DNA of 64,000 nucleotides from Silene conica (taxonomy: Eukaryota; Streptophyta; Magnoliopsida; Caryophyllales; Caryophyllaceae): positions 34,931,068-34,995,067 of the forward strand of contig CM055319.2 in NCBI GenBank assembly GCA_029255685.2, read 5' to 3'. This document shows, piece after piece, positions 20,820 to 30,765 of the stretch (positions within the stretch are counted from its first letter, which is position 1; each line of letters starts with the position of its first letter). The translations under genes were made by a program, and so were the position numbers. The notes under the pieces are model-generated. The model ran no database searches. It worked only from the letters and a program-made list of their open reading frames with translations, and had not been told where the DNA came from.

Positions 20820-21819
20820 GGGGCTGGTGTCCTTGACAGTTAGTACAATGACTTACAAAATCTCTTAAAGGATCACAAGGGCATACTTTTGTATTATTAT
20901 CAGTTGATCCACGTTTATCAATAACGGTTGGCTTGCTAGATAAGTTTGACGTTATTGTCATACGGATGGCGGTGATCAACTGGTCCCTATACGTCACACC
21001 TATAGGACACGTTTGAGAGATGTGAAGGTATGAAAATACAGTCACATTTATGCCGGATATGACTAAACAGTTAGTCAGAGGTATTGACTATTAAATTAGT
21101 CAATGAGATGTTGAGATTATTATTTAATACGGATTAAATAATTTTAGCTAATGCGGATTACATGATTAATTCGTAAAATTAAATACAAGCAGTTATATTT
21201 AATTAAATATTGAATTTGCGTATTAATATAAACAGTTATATTAATTTGGCCAATTATACAATATCGTATTTTATCAGACCATTATTAATATATCGACTGT
21301 ATTAATATCTGATAACATGTGTGCGATTTATAATAAATACCCGCAAATTATATTTTAGCAAAATGGGTCGAATCATGCATTGGAATAAGGTAAGAGTGGA
21401 AAGCCCACTCCTACCCAAGACCAATCTCGGCCGGCCAAGTATTACAAAAGGAGAGAACTTCTCCTTTTGTGAGACTACTGATTGTTTTACTGATTAAAAC
21501 AGATCTCAAGAATAATTAGGGGTTTGAGAACATCTTTTTCCTAAAACTCAGATCTCACATCTAAAACCTCAAAAGGCTCTCCCCATATTGCAAGGCAATT
21601 GGAGAGTATTTTCTAGCACACGCGACATCATCTCAATCAAGTCTTGGGTGCAAGTTATAGGAGAGAATTTACTTTAATTCCTGTTCTTAGGCCATAAGCA
21701 CAAAGGACCAAAGGTTTATTTCTTTTTCATGCTTTTAATTAACTTATGACTATAATCACAATTGTATGTTTCATTATAATCCTGCAAGTTTGGGGCGAAT
21801 ACATGCTTTATTCCTCACA
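20816..21819 (+). repeat. 3' LTR of copia A-1
   Basis: 1,004 bp from TGTTGGGGCTGG to ATTCCTCACA, followed by target duplication TGACA. It is complete, unlike the 5' copy, and contains the palindromic CGGCCGGCC-type site found in the other A LTRs. Confidence 0.93.
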
Positions 21820-22789
21820 TGACACATGTGCACGATGTAAACACGTCAGATCATCCTTTAAGCCAAAAAGAGGGGTAAGCACAGAACAAGCTCTTGAACT
21901 AGTACACATGGATCTATGTGGCCCTATGAAGGTAAGAAGTAGAGGTGGTTCCAGGTACGTTTTCGTTCAAGTTGATGATTACTCTAGATTTGTTTGGCCA
22001 ATCTTTCTCCATTCTAAAGACGAAACATTTGATGAATTTGTTAGTCTCATGAAACTTGTCCAAAACAAATATAAATCAAACCTAGTAACAATCCGTACTG
22101 ACCATGGAACTGAGTTCGACAATCATGCTTTTATTGAGTTCTGTAAAACCAATGGTGTTGGACATAACTTCTCGGCCCCTAGAACCCCATAACAAAATGG
22201 AGTCGTAGAACGAATGAACAGAACCCTAGAAGACATGGCTAGAACAATGCTTCTTTGTAGTGGCCTACCTAGAAACTTTTGGGCTGAGGCTATAAGTACA
22301 GCTTGCTATATTCATAACCGTGCTATGATTAGACCTATTCTTAAAAAGACACCTTATGAACTTCTTCGAGGTCGTAAACCAAACATATCTCATTTAAGAT
22401 GCTTTGGTAGTAAATGCTTTGTTCACAACAATGGTAAAAACAGATTAAGCAAATTCGACCCTAGAAGTGATGAAGCAATCTTTATAGGATATTCAGATCA
22501 TAGTAAAGCCTACAAAGTTTTTAACAAACGTACGTTATGCATAGAGGAAAGTATTCATGTTATCTTTGATGAAAATAATGTCTTCGATAAGCCATTACAG
22601 GATATAGAAGAAAACCTAGATGAACCTGATTTCAGGTTTTCAAGGGAAGATCCTCCTGAAATGGAAATTGAAGAAGGAGAACCTCAAGGAACTCATGATG
22701 AACTCAACTTGGGAGAAAATGGTGCGAGAGATGAAACTTCAGTTGACGATACTGTAGATAACTCTCAAACCAATGACTTGGAACCCAGA

Positions 22790-22812
22790 GTTACAGCTAA
22801 TGAAGCTGTAAC
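22790..22812 (+). repeat. Copia B palindrome, pol linker copy with compensatory change
   Basis: GTTACAGCT, loop AATGA, AGCTGTAAC. Compared with the gag copies, T-to-C in one arm is matched by A-to-G in the other, so pairing is kept. It reads VTANEAVT. Confidence 0.8.
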
Positions 22813-24180
22813 TTTGAATCAAAACCAAAGGGAAGAGGCCAGAGTTATACCTGACCCTACTATAAACCCAGGTTTGGATTCAGGGGGAACAAGTGAAGAT
22901 CCCGAGTCAAGTTCAGGCAATGCTAATAATCAATCAAGGAACTGGAGATACAAAGGCTCTCATCCTTTGGACAATGTCATAGGAAGCCTGTCAGATGGAG
23001 TTCAAACTCGAAGGAGCTTAAATAACTTTTGCTCATTCTACTCCTTTATCTCCACCATTGAACCTTCAAATATCAAGAAGCTCTCGCAAAACCTGACTGG
23101 ATAGTTGCCATGCAAGAAGAACTCCATCAATTTGAGAGAAACAAAGTTTGGCATCTTGTTCCTCGACCTAAGGACAGAACTGTCATTGGAACTAGATGGG
23201 TATTCAGAAACAAACTAGATGACACTGGAGTCATTGTGCGAAATAAGGCCAGACTAGTGGTTTAAGGATACAAGCAACAGGAAGGGATCGATTATGACGA
23301 AACCTTTGCTCTTGTTGCTCGTCTTGAAGCAATAAGACTACTCATTGCATTTGCAGCACACAAGGGAATGAAGCTTTTTCAGATGGACGTTAAGACTGCA
23401 TTTCTTAATGGCTATCTCCAAGAGGAAGTATTTGTTGAACAACCTCCTGGATTTCCTGACAGCAAACTCAAAGATCATGTATTCAAATTGGACAAAGCTC
23501 TTTATGGCCTGAAACAAGCACCTAGGGCATGGTACGACAGATTAATAAAGTTCCTATTGGAAAATGGATTCAAGAGAGGATCTGTGGATAAAACCCTATT
23601 TCTTAAAAGCGAAAACTCAGATCTACTAGTCGTTCAGATCTACGTTGACGATATTATTTTTGGCTCAACCAATAAAAAGTTGTGCAAGTACTTCTCTGAG
23701 TTGATGACTTCTGAATTCGAGATGAGTATGATGGGAGAACTAAAGTTCTTCCTTGGACTTCAAATACAACAAACTGAAGAAGGAATCAAAGTCCATCAAC
23801 AAAAATACGTCAAGGAGTTGCTAAAGAAATTCGGAATGGAAACCTCTCATGCAATGCCTACTCCAATGGTCACAGATAAGAAGTTAACCAAAGACGAAGA
23901 TGGTAAGTCTGTAGACGAAACAACTTACCGAGGTATGATTGGCTCACTTCTTTATCTTACAGCAAGTCGTCCAAATATAATGTTTAGTGTCTGTGTCTGT
24001 GCGAGATTCCAATATGCACCAAAAGAATCACACATGATTGCAGTTAAAAGAATTTTAAGATACCTAATCGGAACCTCAAAATTATATCTATGGTATCCTA
24101 TGGACTGTAACTTTAACCTAGTAGGATATTCAGATGCGGATAATGCAGGATGTTCCGTAGACAGAAAAAGAACCTCCGGA

Positions 24181-24185
24181 CTTGC
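24181..24185. repeat. Target-site duplication of the G1 array, left copy
   Basis: CTTGC, repeated exactly at 54087-54091. Removing 24186-54091 rejoins the copia B RNase H frame. Confidence 0.92.
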
Positions 24186-24781
24186 TGATGCCCGTCGTTG
24201 AGGGTACCAAAGATAAAATTTATAATTCCTAAACTTAAAACTATAAATAGTGAAAGTCAGGGTCGAACCACAAGGAGGTGGGGAATGTTTATTGTTTGGT
24301 GTTAATGTTTTAAGGGTAACAAATTTGGGGGTATGATTGTTGATTACTAAGTCTAAGCAAAGATAAAAATAAAATAAGTAATTAAGATGAGAATAAAAAT
24401 ATATAAAAAGGGGATGCTAGGATGTTTGGGGTAATAAATAGCTAAGATAATATAAATCCTAAGGTCAACATGTATTGCAGTCGCGTAAGGGGTGTAACAT
24501 ATCCTTTCGGTCTATGGTACCTAATAGCTCCTTTCGGCCTATGCTATTAGTTCCTAGGTCTCACAATTATTGGGTGTCAACAATAAGGGTGATTCCTAAA
24601 TCCTAGGTCACATTCCTTTCAGTCTTAAGTAACCTAGCCGTCTTAAGGTGTAAATCAATGCCCTTCCCGTATCTCTCAATCTTGGGTAGGTCATTACTAA
24701 CGTCCTACAAGTCTCCTTTCAGTCTCATTGTGGGATATTATAGTCAACAAGGAAAGACGAAACAAGATTCATGCGCGAGTG

Positions 24782-24814
24782 GGTCGACCGACCAGCTATT
24801 CCAGTCGGCCGACC
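24782..24814. repeat. 33-bp module, LTR 1 copy 1
   Basis: GGTCGACCGACC, spacer AGCTATTCC, AGTCGGCCGACC. Equivalents: 31361, 37952, 53117. Confidence 0.75.
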
Positions 24815-24822
24815 ACCGCCTT

Positions 24823-24855
24823 GGTCGACCGACCCATTATTTGAGTCGGCTAACC
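24823..24855. repeat. 33-bp module, LTR 1 copy 2
   Basis: GGTCGACCGACC, spacer CATTATTTG, AGTCGGCTAACC. The equivalents at 31402, 37993 and 53158 have an 8-bp spacer. Confidence 0.7.
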
Positions 24856-25349
24856 ACGGCTCTGCTACAAGTCGGTCTCGGAATTTCTACTACCTACGCA
24901 TATTCATCCCCTACATCCTAACATATGAAATTTAGCTACTCATGGTGACTAAAACAATTATGAAAACGGGAATAAACATGGAAAACATGATGAACGATAA
25001 TCTAAACATGCAAGAATTAACAAAGCTTGAGATTCTGATTTAAACGAATGCAACAGTAATAAGAACAATAATAAAGCTAGATTAAAAGAGTAATTACCAG
25101 AATCGGGATTAAGGCAGAAAGGAACAAACTTTATTGAATGCTTGGGAATTATTGAAAGATTACAAAACTAAAGACGAAACTTTGAATTAAGAACTAGAAC
25201 TGGATGTAAAACTCTATGGAAAACTCAATGTAAAACTTGAATGCCAAATCCTAATTACAAGATTAGCTTATCTAGGGCAGAAAATTAGAGTTTCCTAAAG
25301 ACTCCTACTTTTAATTACTTTCCGAAAAAACGTTCCTGGGCTTCGCTGA

Positions 25350-25382
25350 GGTCGGTCGACCACTTTGGTGGGTCGGTCGACC
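25350..25382. repeat. 33-bp module, LTR 1 copy 3
   Basis: GGTCGGTCGACC, spacer ACTTTGGTG, GGTCGGTCGACC. Equivalents: 31928 (first box AT-centred), 38519, 53684. Confidence 0.8.
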
Positions 25383-25449
25383 TCTTTTACGGGCTTAAGC
25401 AAATTCTGGGCTTTCCTCAAGATTTTTGGACTTCATAAAAATCAGGCCT

Positions 25450-25482
25450 GGTCGGCCGACCCATATAGTAGGTCGGTCGACC
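25450..25482. repeat. 33-bp module, LTR 1 copy 4
   Basis: GGTCGGCCGACC (perfect palindrome), spacer CATATAGTA, GGTCGGTCGACC. Equivalents: 32028, 38619, 53784. Confidence 0.8.
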
Positions 25483-26411
25483 GTATCCGCAAAGAAAATC
25501 TCCGGTTTTCTTCTTGATTTGACTCTTGGTACTTAAATAAAGACTCCAGTTGACTTTCCTTCGTTCCTTAATTATGCAAAAGATTCGAGGACATGAATTT
25601 GGTGCTAAATCGTCCCTTTTCCGCATTAATCTGCAAAAGTGTATAAAAATACGAAAGTACACGATTGTTGGGAAATAAGGGCTAAAACATAGTAAATGAG
25701 CGACCAAATGCGTGTAAAAATAGATGAAAAACATCATAAAATAGACACGCATCAAATTCCCCAAACCAAACCCTTGCTTGCCCTCAAGAAAGAAATAGAC
25801 TCGATCTTAATTAACGGAACGATTTCAATCTCAGAGCGAAATTTACATGTAAGTCTAAACTAATGCCAAGTACAAAATGAGAAAGTATTCAAATCATGCA
25901 AACGAGTTATATGGTCGTCAAACTTGCAAACATAAAGACTATAGAGACTTTATACCATGGACTCTCGCGGTACGCTCGAGACACTCATGAAGCAAAGGGT
26001 GAGTATATGTAAAAGATAGAAAGAAGTAAATTTGTAGAGACACTCATCTAACTGCGACCCATGGAAACATGCCTGCAATCTAACATGAATAGGAATTCTA
26101 CAACTTCGTATAACAATCTCATTAAAGTGGCCTAGACACACGCAATTGAGGTAATGAAGGATATGTGAGGTAAAAGGTAAAAACTGGTTCAGATGTTTTT
26201 GGATTTGTGGGGTTAGTAGCCAAGCTAGTAAAACCGTTTCCCAACAACATATTTCACAACTTTTGATATCAAGAAAGTGCTCTTTTGTAGCACAACTCTC
26301 ACATTGAATATAAGAAAGGACTCCGAAATATTTTGAATGAAGTACGGGAGTGATAACACACGAAAGAAAGGAATTTGGAACGAATTTTTTTGAATCCTAA
26401 CATTGACAGTT

Positions 26412-26444
26412 GGTCGGCCGACCCATGATGGAGGTCGGTTGACT
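26412..26444. repeat. 33-bp module, G1 unit 1 3' region, copy 1
   Basis: GGTCGGCCGACC, spacer CATGATGGA, GGTCGGTTGACT. Equivalents: 32990 and 39581. Confidence 0.7.
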
Positions 26445-27196
26445 TCGTTCTGGAAGTTTTGATTTTTTCGCTTTTCTTCTCTTTCTTTTCCTTTTTTGGA
26501 TTTTTCTGTTCTTTTTCTTTTCTTTCTTTCTTTCTTTTCTCTTTTGCTCAAGATAGCTTACAAACCAAGATACTTCAAGGTAGACCAAGGACTACAAATA
26601 CTAGCTTGGAAGGGTAGGCTGAGTATGGGATGTAGTTTTGGGGGAATAAAAAGGCAATTTTGGCTATGTGAAGCTTATGGGTAAATATGAGAAAAGGGGT
26701 CCCAAATGCACGTATCAAGACTCACAAAACGAGATAGTAAAACAAGTATATAGCAATTCAAGTTCATGTTTATGCATATTGATGTAACATGTTCCAAGGG
26801 GAGTACTACTCACATCCTAGACAACTGGTTTAAGAATGAAACCAGGAAATAAGCTCTAAACCTTAGAATGTATAGTAGGTTGCCAAGGCATAAGTCAAGT
26901 CTCAAGATATACAAATTGATGAAAACTCATAGATATGCAAAAGACTTTTATACTAAAACAAGTTGACAAGGCAAGGTAGAGGCATAAATATGTAAGATAG
27001 CTTAAATCATCCTTGAAATACTTTCGTTCCGACTCGACCTATATGCTAAAATAAACGTGCATTTTTTTGGAATTTTTTTTTTGAAATTTTTCTATTTTTT
27101 TGGATTTTTGTATATATAAGGAAAATAAAGAAAAGAACAATGCGAGACAGAAATGCAATAAACGTGTGACAGAATGCAATGTATGTGACACGTAAC

Positions 27197-27234
27197 CATT
27201 CCCCAAACCAACCCGCACAATGTCCCCATTGTGC
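27197..27234 (-). other. Hairpin and internal polypurine-like tract, G1 unit 1
   Basis: In element direction: GCACAATG, loop GGGA, CATTGTGC (8-bp perfect stem, 27234-27215), then GGGTTGGTTTGGGGAATGG. The second half closely resembles the true polypurine tract at the LTR. G3 has a hairpin plus TTGGGGGAGGG at the equivalent place (59146-59183). Unit 2 has one base change that breaks the end of the stem. Confidence 0.65.
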
Positions 27235-27456
27235 ATTAGCCTAAGTAAAGGTTTCATGAAATTAAAGGAAAGATGCAAAGAAAATAAAAATTAAGGAAAA
27301 ACCGGAAAGAACTCACTGGATGAATAGACGTATGAGAAAAACATCCCCAAACCAGCGTAAGCTGGGAGGTTTTGGTGGCCAGCAGTGCCACTCAAGTACC
27401 AAAGAACGGTTGCACGATCTCCGAGGAAGAAACGAACCGACTGCGACGGACAGGTA

Positions 27457-27489
27457 GGTCGACCGACCCATATAGTAGGTCGACCGACC
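27457..27489. repeat. 33-bp module, G1 unit 1 3' region, copy 2
   Basis: Two GGTCGACCGACC boxes with spacer CATATAGTA. The spacer is the same as in LTR copy 4, so one of the two may be a duplicate. Equivalents: 34048 and 40625. Confidence 0.8.
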
Positions 27490-27528
27490 TTCCTGTAGAC
27501 TACAGGAATTTCAGCGATACAGCGACTA

Positions 27529-27561
27529 GGTCGACCGACTTGTGTATCTGGTCGGTCGACC
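27529..27561. repeat. 33-bp module, G1 unit 1 3' region, copy 3
   Basis: GGTCGACCGACT, spacer TGTGTATCT, GGTCGGTCGACC. Equivalents: 34120 and 40697. Confidence 0.75.
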
Positions 27562-27767
27562 CCTCTGTGTCCCAGCGGTCTTCGTTTCTTCGTAAAACCT
27601 GAAAAAGCATTAAATATGCGCCCGACAAATGCGCGAGATTCCAGAAACAAGTATAAAGTCTTAACTACGCAAGCATAAAGGAAAAAGTTCTAAAACTACG
27701 AGCAAACCAAATTAAAAAGTCTCACACAACAAAAGTAAATTGTCTTAAAAGCTTAAATTTGAAACAA

Positions 27768-28796
27768 CTATCCGCTAAAGATGCGGAAAATATCCGACCA
27801 CGGCTTTTGACGACATGCCGTAGTCTCCACGGTGTTCTCTTGATTAGCAAAACACATCTTTTTCCCGCCGTCGCAAAGCATATGCGACGACCTCTCTTCT
27901 TGAGCTTGCCTCCTCTTTTTCTTCTCTTCCCGATCCGCGACATCCCGGTCTTCATCTTCTTTATAGCTTAAACATCCCATCCCTCCTCTCTGGACTATGG
28001 TTTCCTTCACTTTGGGTTTCCCCAAACCAATTCCTGCACTAGCCATAATAGAAGTGTCCTCCATATTGCTCCCAATCTGGGGCGGAGGTGTGAAAACAGA
28101 TACAGGAATAGGCAATAAAGTAGGAGAAGTAGTGATGACCTCATACTTCTTTTCAGAAGTGATAGCATTACAAGTGATGGGGGTCATAGCATCCTTCTTC
28201 CTATAAGATAGGCTATATATAATAGAATGCTTTCCTACTTTAAAGGTCAAAGTCCCAGTGCCTACATCTATAATGGCTCCTGTAGTGTGGAGGAAGGGTC
28301 TTCCTAGTATTATAGGTATATGGGCATCCTCTGGGATGTCCAAAACTACGAAGTCAACTAGGAAGAAAAACCTGTCAATACGCACAGGGATGTTTTCCAA
28401 CACCCCTACAGGTTCCATAGATGTACGATCTGCCATCTGGACAATCATGCTGGTTACTGCAAATTCGGTCATTCCTAATTTTAAGGCAACACTTAGGGGC
28501 ATGACACTTATACTAGCACCTAAGTCGCATAAAGCCTTCTTCACTGGGAAAGTTCCTATATTGCAGGGGACAGAAAAACTACCAGGGTCCTCTAATTTGT
28601 GAGGGGCAATAACATGTGATAGAAAACTAGATGACTCTTCAGTGAGGGCCACCGACTCAACCTTATCTAAAGACCTCTTTCTTGACAAAAGTTGTCTCAT
28701 AAATTTAAGATATGAAGGAACTTGTTGGACTAATTCTAGAAACGGAACTTGAACATTTAATGAACGAATTACGTCTTTAAATTTGTCAAAAGATAC
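27768..28796 (-). CDS. G1 unit 1 aspartic protease
   Basis: Open from the codon after the TAG at 28797 to a stop at 27768; 342 codons, no internal stop. It begins with the conserved linker (VPFLELVQQVPSYLKFMRQLL), then the retropepsin: CDLGASISVMPLS with the catalytic Asp-x-Gly variant DLGAS, the VVLDIPEDAHIPIILGRPFL flap/IILG region, and a lysine- and glutamate-rich tail. It shares the first frame of gag across the TAG, so it is made only by readthrough or recoding, or not at all. No own start codon is convincing; the first internal ATG is at 28700. No reverse transcriptase follows: the frame ends in noncoding DNA. Role: maturation cleavage of Gag. Confidence 0.85.
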   Translation of the reverse strand, partial: VSFDKFKDVIRSLNVQVPFLELVQQVPSYLKFMRQLLSRKRSLDKVESVALTEESSSFLSHVIAPHKLEDPGSFSVPCNIGTFPVKKALCDLGASISVMPLSVALKLGMTEFAVTSMIVQMADRTSMEPVGVLENIPVRIDRFFFLVDFVVLDIPEDAHIPIILGRPFLHTTGAIIDVGTGTLTFKVGKHSIIYSLSYRKKDAMTPITCNAITSEKKYEVITTSPTLLPIPVSVFTPPPQIGSNMEDTSIMASAGIGLGKPKVKETIVQRGGMGCLSYKEDEDRDVADREEKKKRRQAQEERSSHMLCDGGKKMCFANQENTVETTACRQKPWSDIFRIFSG

Positions 28797-28799
28797 CTA
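28797..28799 (-). other. In-frame TAG between gag and protease, unit 1
   Basis: TAG in the context GAT-TAG-GTA separates gag from protease in one frame. The same TAG occurs in unit 2 (35388-35390) and unit 3 (41965-41967). G2 and G3 have sense codons at the aligned place. Confidence 0.8.
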
Positions 28800-28958
28800 A
28801 TCCTTCGAAGGTATGAGTCATTCTGGGAAAGGAGGGGCTGAAGATTCAGTATTTGCAGCCCTTTTCAGAAACCTAGGGGTCTTATCACCCCGGAAAAGAA
28901 AATCCCTTAAGTTGTTTGGCAATTCGGGACGAAAAGGGGCTTCTGATTCTGCCTCGGT

Positions 28959-28991
28959 GGTCGGTCGACCCTCTTCTTCGGTCGGTCGACC
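28959..28991. repeat. 33-bp module in gag, unit 1 copy 1
   Basis: Two GGTCGGTCGACC boxes, spacer CTCTTCTTC (plus strand); codes GRPT-EEE-GRPT on the minus strand. Equivalents: 35550 and 42127. Confidence 0.85.
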
Positions 28992-29030
28992 ACTCTCCTG
29001 TTCAGCGAGATTTTTCGTATTTTGCTCAGA

Positions 29031-29063
29031 GGTCGGTCGACCTGGCTCCTGGGTCGGTCGACC
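29031..29063. repeat. 33-bp module in gag, unit 1 copy 2
   Basis: Two GGTCGGTCGACC boxes, spacer TGGCTCCTG; codes GRPT-QEP-GRPT on the minus strand. Equivalents: 35622 and 42199. Confidence 0.85.
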
Positions 29064-30674
29064 TTCCTCGCTGCTACTCGGCTGTTTTTCTTTCTCGACC
29101 CCCACTTTAGCTCCGCTTCGTAGGGATATGATGTTTAGAGTCTCTTTTTTCTGGTCCGTTTTGGTCGGAAGTTGACCCGGAGCCCTAGTATCATTCTTGC
29201 CCGCAATTTGAGCAATTTGAGATTCTAACATCTTCATCCCTGCCTCTCTAGCCTGTGACTCCTTCTGAACCAACCCAATAAGATTTTGGATAAGAGTGTC
29301 TGTGTTGGGTGGTGGATTTGAAGGTGGTTGAGGGTTGAATGGTGGTTTTTGGAAACCTTGCTTATGTGGGGGGATATATGTGGAATTTTGCTGAGGTTGC
29401 ATATGTTGTGGGTTAAGAACATTCTGGCTTGTCCACCTCGGGTTGGGATGGACATTATTATTATTTGGGTCATAGAAATTGTTCCCACGATAGTGTTGAA
29501 AAGCGGCACATGTCTCATTGGATGAAGTACAGAATTTTGACACGTGCCCTTCTCCACCGCACCTCTCACAAGCAAAGGGTCCGTCCTGAACGGCGTTCAC
29601 CTGGTAAATTCCTCCCATGCTCCCACTTCCTAGATCCAACTTCCGTCCAGCCTCTAGTTTCTCTAACTTGGCTGTCAAGGCCTCAATTGCTGATAGGTTA
29701 TACTCAGATTTCCTTTGATTGCCTCGGGAAGTTCCATGTTCAGCACGGTGTATAGCAACATCCTCTATCAATTTGTGACCCTTAGTCTCTCCGGAGTTAT
29801 CTTGGAATCTCCCATTAGCTGCAGCATCTAGATAGGCCCTGTTGTCATCGTAAAGGCCATTGTAGAACTGGTTACAAAGAAACCATTGTTCGAATCCGTG
29901 GTGTGGTATGGATCGAACAAGTCTCTTGAACCTGTCCCATGCCTCACTAAAGTCCTCATTGGGGCCCTGCTTAAAATTTGTAATCTGCGCCCTTAAAGCA
30001 TTAGTCTTGGATGCAGAATAATATTTCCTGTAGAATGCTAAGGCTAGGGTATTCCAATCTGTGACCCCCGCAGCAGTGCGGTCCAAATCTCTGTACCATT
30101 CCCTCGCAGCGTCCCTAAGAGAGAAGATAAACATGATCTGCTTAATCTGATCCTGCGTCACTCCTTCTGGGGTGGAATAGAGCATATGTAATCTGTGAAG
30201 ATTTCGATATGCTTTGCAGCATCCTCATTGGCCGAGCCTCCAAATTGGTTTCTTTCAACAATAGTAATGTAGGCAGGCTTGGCCTCGAATGGCTTCCCAG
30301 TACCTGCAGGTAAAGTGAACCCTTTGTATAGGTCCTTTGCCTGAGGCATGGAGTGACTGGCGATAGTAGCTTCTTCTGTCATGTTTTCTTCTTCTTTTAG
30401 AAAAACTGGAAAGTAGGTAAAAGGTGGTGTTCTTGGTGAAAGTGGATTGTTGGGTGAACTTGGTTGTGAAGGTGGCGTTTTTGGTGAAGATGGTGATGAT
30501 GGTTGTTCAAATAAGTCTTCTTGAAATAAGGAAGATGGTGATCCCCCTTCCTGATTCGCTAGAAGTTGCTTTCTCCTTTCTCTAAGAGTCATCTCAAGCT
30601 GGTGGTCAAGTGGTAGGAGTTCTCCTTGAACTGACCTGCGCATAAGATGGAAACTACAAGAAAATGGTGAGAAG

Positions 30675-30701
30675 GTTTAAGGAACAAAAAGTTCCTTAAA
30701 C
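30675..30701 (-). other. Leader hairpin, G1 unit 1
   Basis: GTTTAAGGAAC, 5-base loop, GTTCCTTAAAC: perfect 11-bp stem, same as in units 2 and 3 and G1-0. Confidence 0.75.
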
Positions 30702-30742
30702 AAAGAGAAACAAAAACAAAAACAATAAACACCGGCGTCACC

Positions 30743-30760
30743 TCCCCGGCAGCGGCGCCA
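30743..30760 (-). other. Primer binding site, G1 unit 1
   Basis: Minus strand TGGCGCCGCTGCCGGGGA; one mismatch (C for T) to the tRNA-Asp complement of G2 and G3. Unit 3 has the same variant; unit 2 has a second change. Confidence 0.85.
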
Positions 30761-30765
30761 AAATT

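Larger units (their letters stand above)
13864..21819 (+). mobile_element. Ty1/copia element A-1
   Basis: A 7,956-bp element flanked by the perfect target duplication TGACA (13859-13863 and 21820-21824). Order: partial 5' LTR, leader, gag-pol, 3' noncoding region, 3' LTR. About 600 bp, comprising the last 430 bp of the 5' LTR, the primer site and the start of the leader, are deleted relative to copia A-2 and the 3' LTR. It cannot prime reverse transcription and is dead. Confidence 0.95.
21825..24185 (+). pseudogene. Copia B integrase, reverse transcriptase and RNase H start
   Basis: Integrase from its zinc-binding end (CARCKHVRSSFKPKRG) through HMDLCGPMKV, RTDHGTEFDN and NGVVERMNRT. A TAA at 22190-22192 sits where PQQNG is expected. 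The integrase-RT linker is acidic and carries a copia B palindrome (22790). A 1-base deletion near 23075 shifts the frame just before PDWIVAMQEEL, and a TAA at about 23263 lies in the RLV-QGYKQQ motif. Reverse transcriptase then runs with [12 protein letters not shown] and YVDD ([10 protein letters not shown]). RNase H begins with [10 protein letters not shown] and is cut by the G1 array at 24185/24186. RNase H resumes at 54092. Confidence 0.9.
24186..25754 (-). repeat. G1 array LTR 1 (outer, 3' LTR)
   Basis: 1,569 bp, TGATGC...GCATCA. Modules at 24782, 24823, 25350 and 25450. It keeps the 9-bp spacer CATTATTTG in its second module, whereas LTRs 2-4 have lost one T. Confidence 0.93.
25755..27767 (-). 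other. G1 unit 1, 3' noncoding region
   Basis: 2.0 kb between the protease stop and LTR 1. In element direction it holds two modules (27561-27529 and 27489-27457), a hairpin plus polypurine-like block (27234-27197), a purine tract of about 80 bases (plus-strand C/T, 26463-26545), a third module (26444-26412) and a final GGTTTGGGGAATT polypurine tract touching the LTR. Short open frames here are lysine- or cysteine-rich and have no domain; I see no gene. Confidence 0.7.
28800..30643 (-). pseudogene. G1 unit 1 Gag, frameshifted
   Basis: Same protein as the intact unit 2 Gag, starting MRRSVQGELLPLDH. A 1-base loss in a G run near 30173 breaks the frame at about residue 157, and a TGA at 28818-28820 stops the second part seven codons before the shared TAG. 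The Gag core, CCHC knuckle (CERCGGEGHVSKFC) and both in-frame 33-bp modules are present. Units 2 and 3 lack both lesions. Confidence 0.9.

Noticed and set aside
24782..24855. Short repeats with regular spacers, resembling a CRISPR array
   Set aside because: Boxes are 12 bp, spacers 9 bp, only two boxes per module, in a plant retroelement; no cas genes.
25350..25382. 21-bp box spacing read as a microRNA or phased siRNA target
   Set aside because: Only the length matches; no precursor or small-RNA evidence can be seen in sequence.
26225..26551. Lysine- and arginine-rich open frame in the G1 3' region (also 32803 and 39394)
   Set aside because: It is the purine tract read as codons; low complexity, no domain and no start context. 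It recurs only because the units are duplicates.
27291..27650. 119-codon open frame in G1 3' region, with equivalents in the other units
   Set aside because: It spans two 33-bp modules and noncoding DNA, has no family resemblance, and its length varies between units.
28813..29175. Plus-strand open frame opposite G1 gag (also 35404 and 41981)
   Set aside because: Mirror of the gag frame; its GRP/RSVD repeats are the modules read on the other strand.
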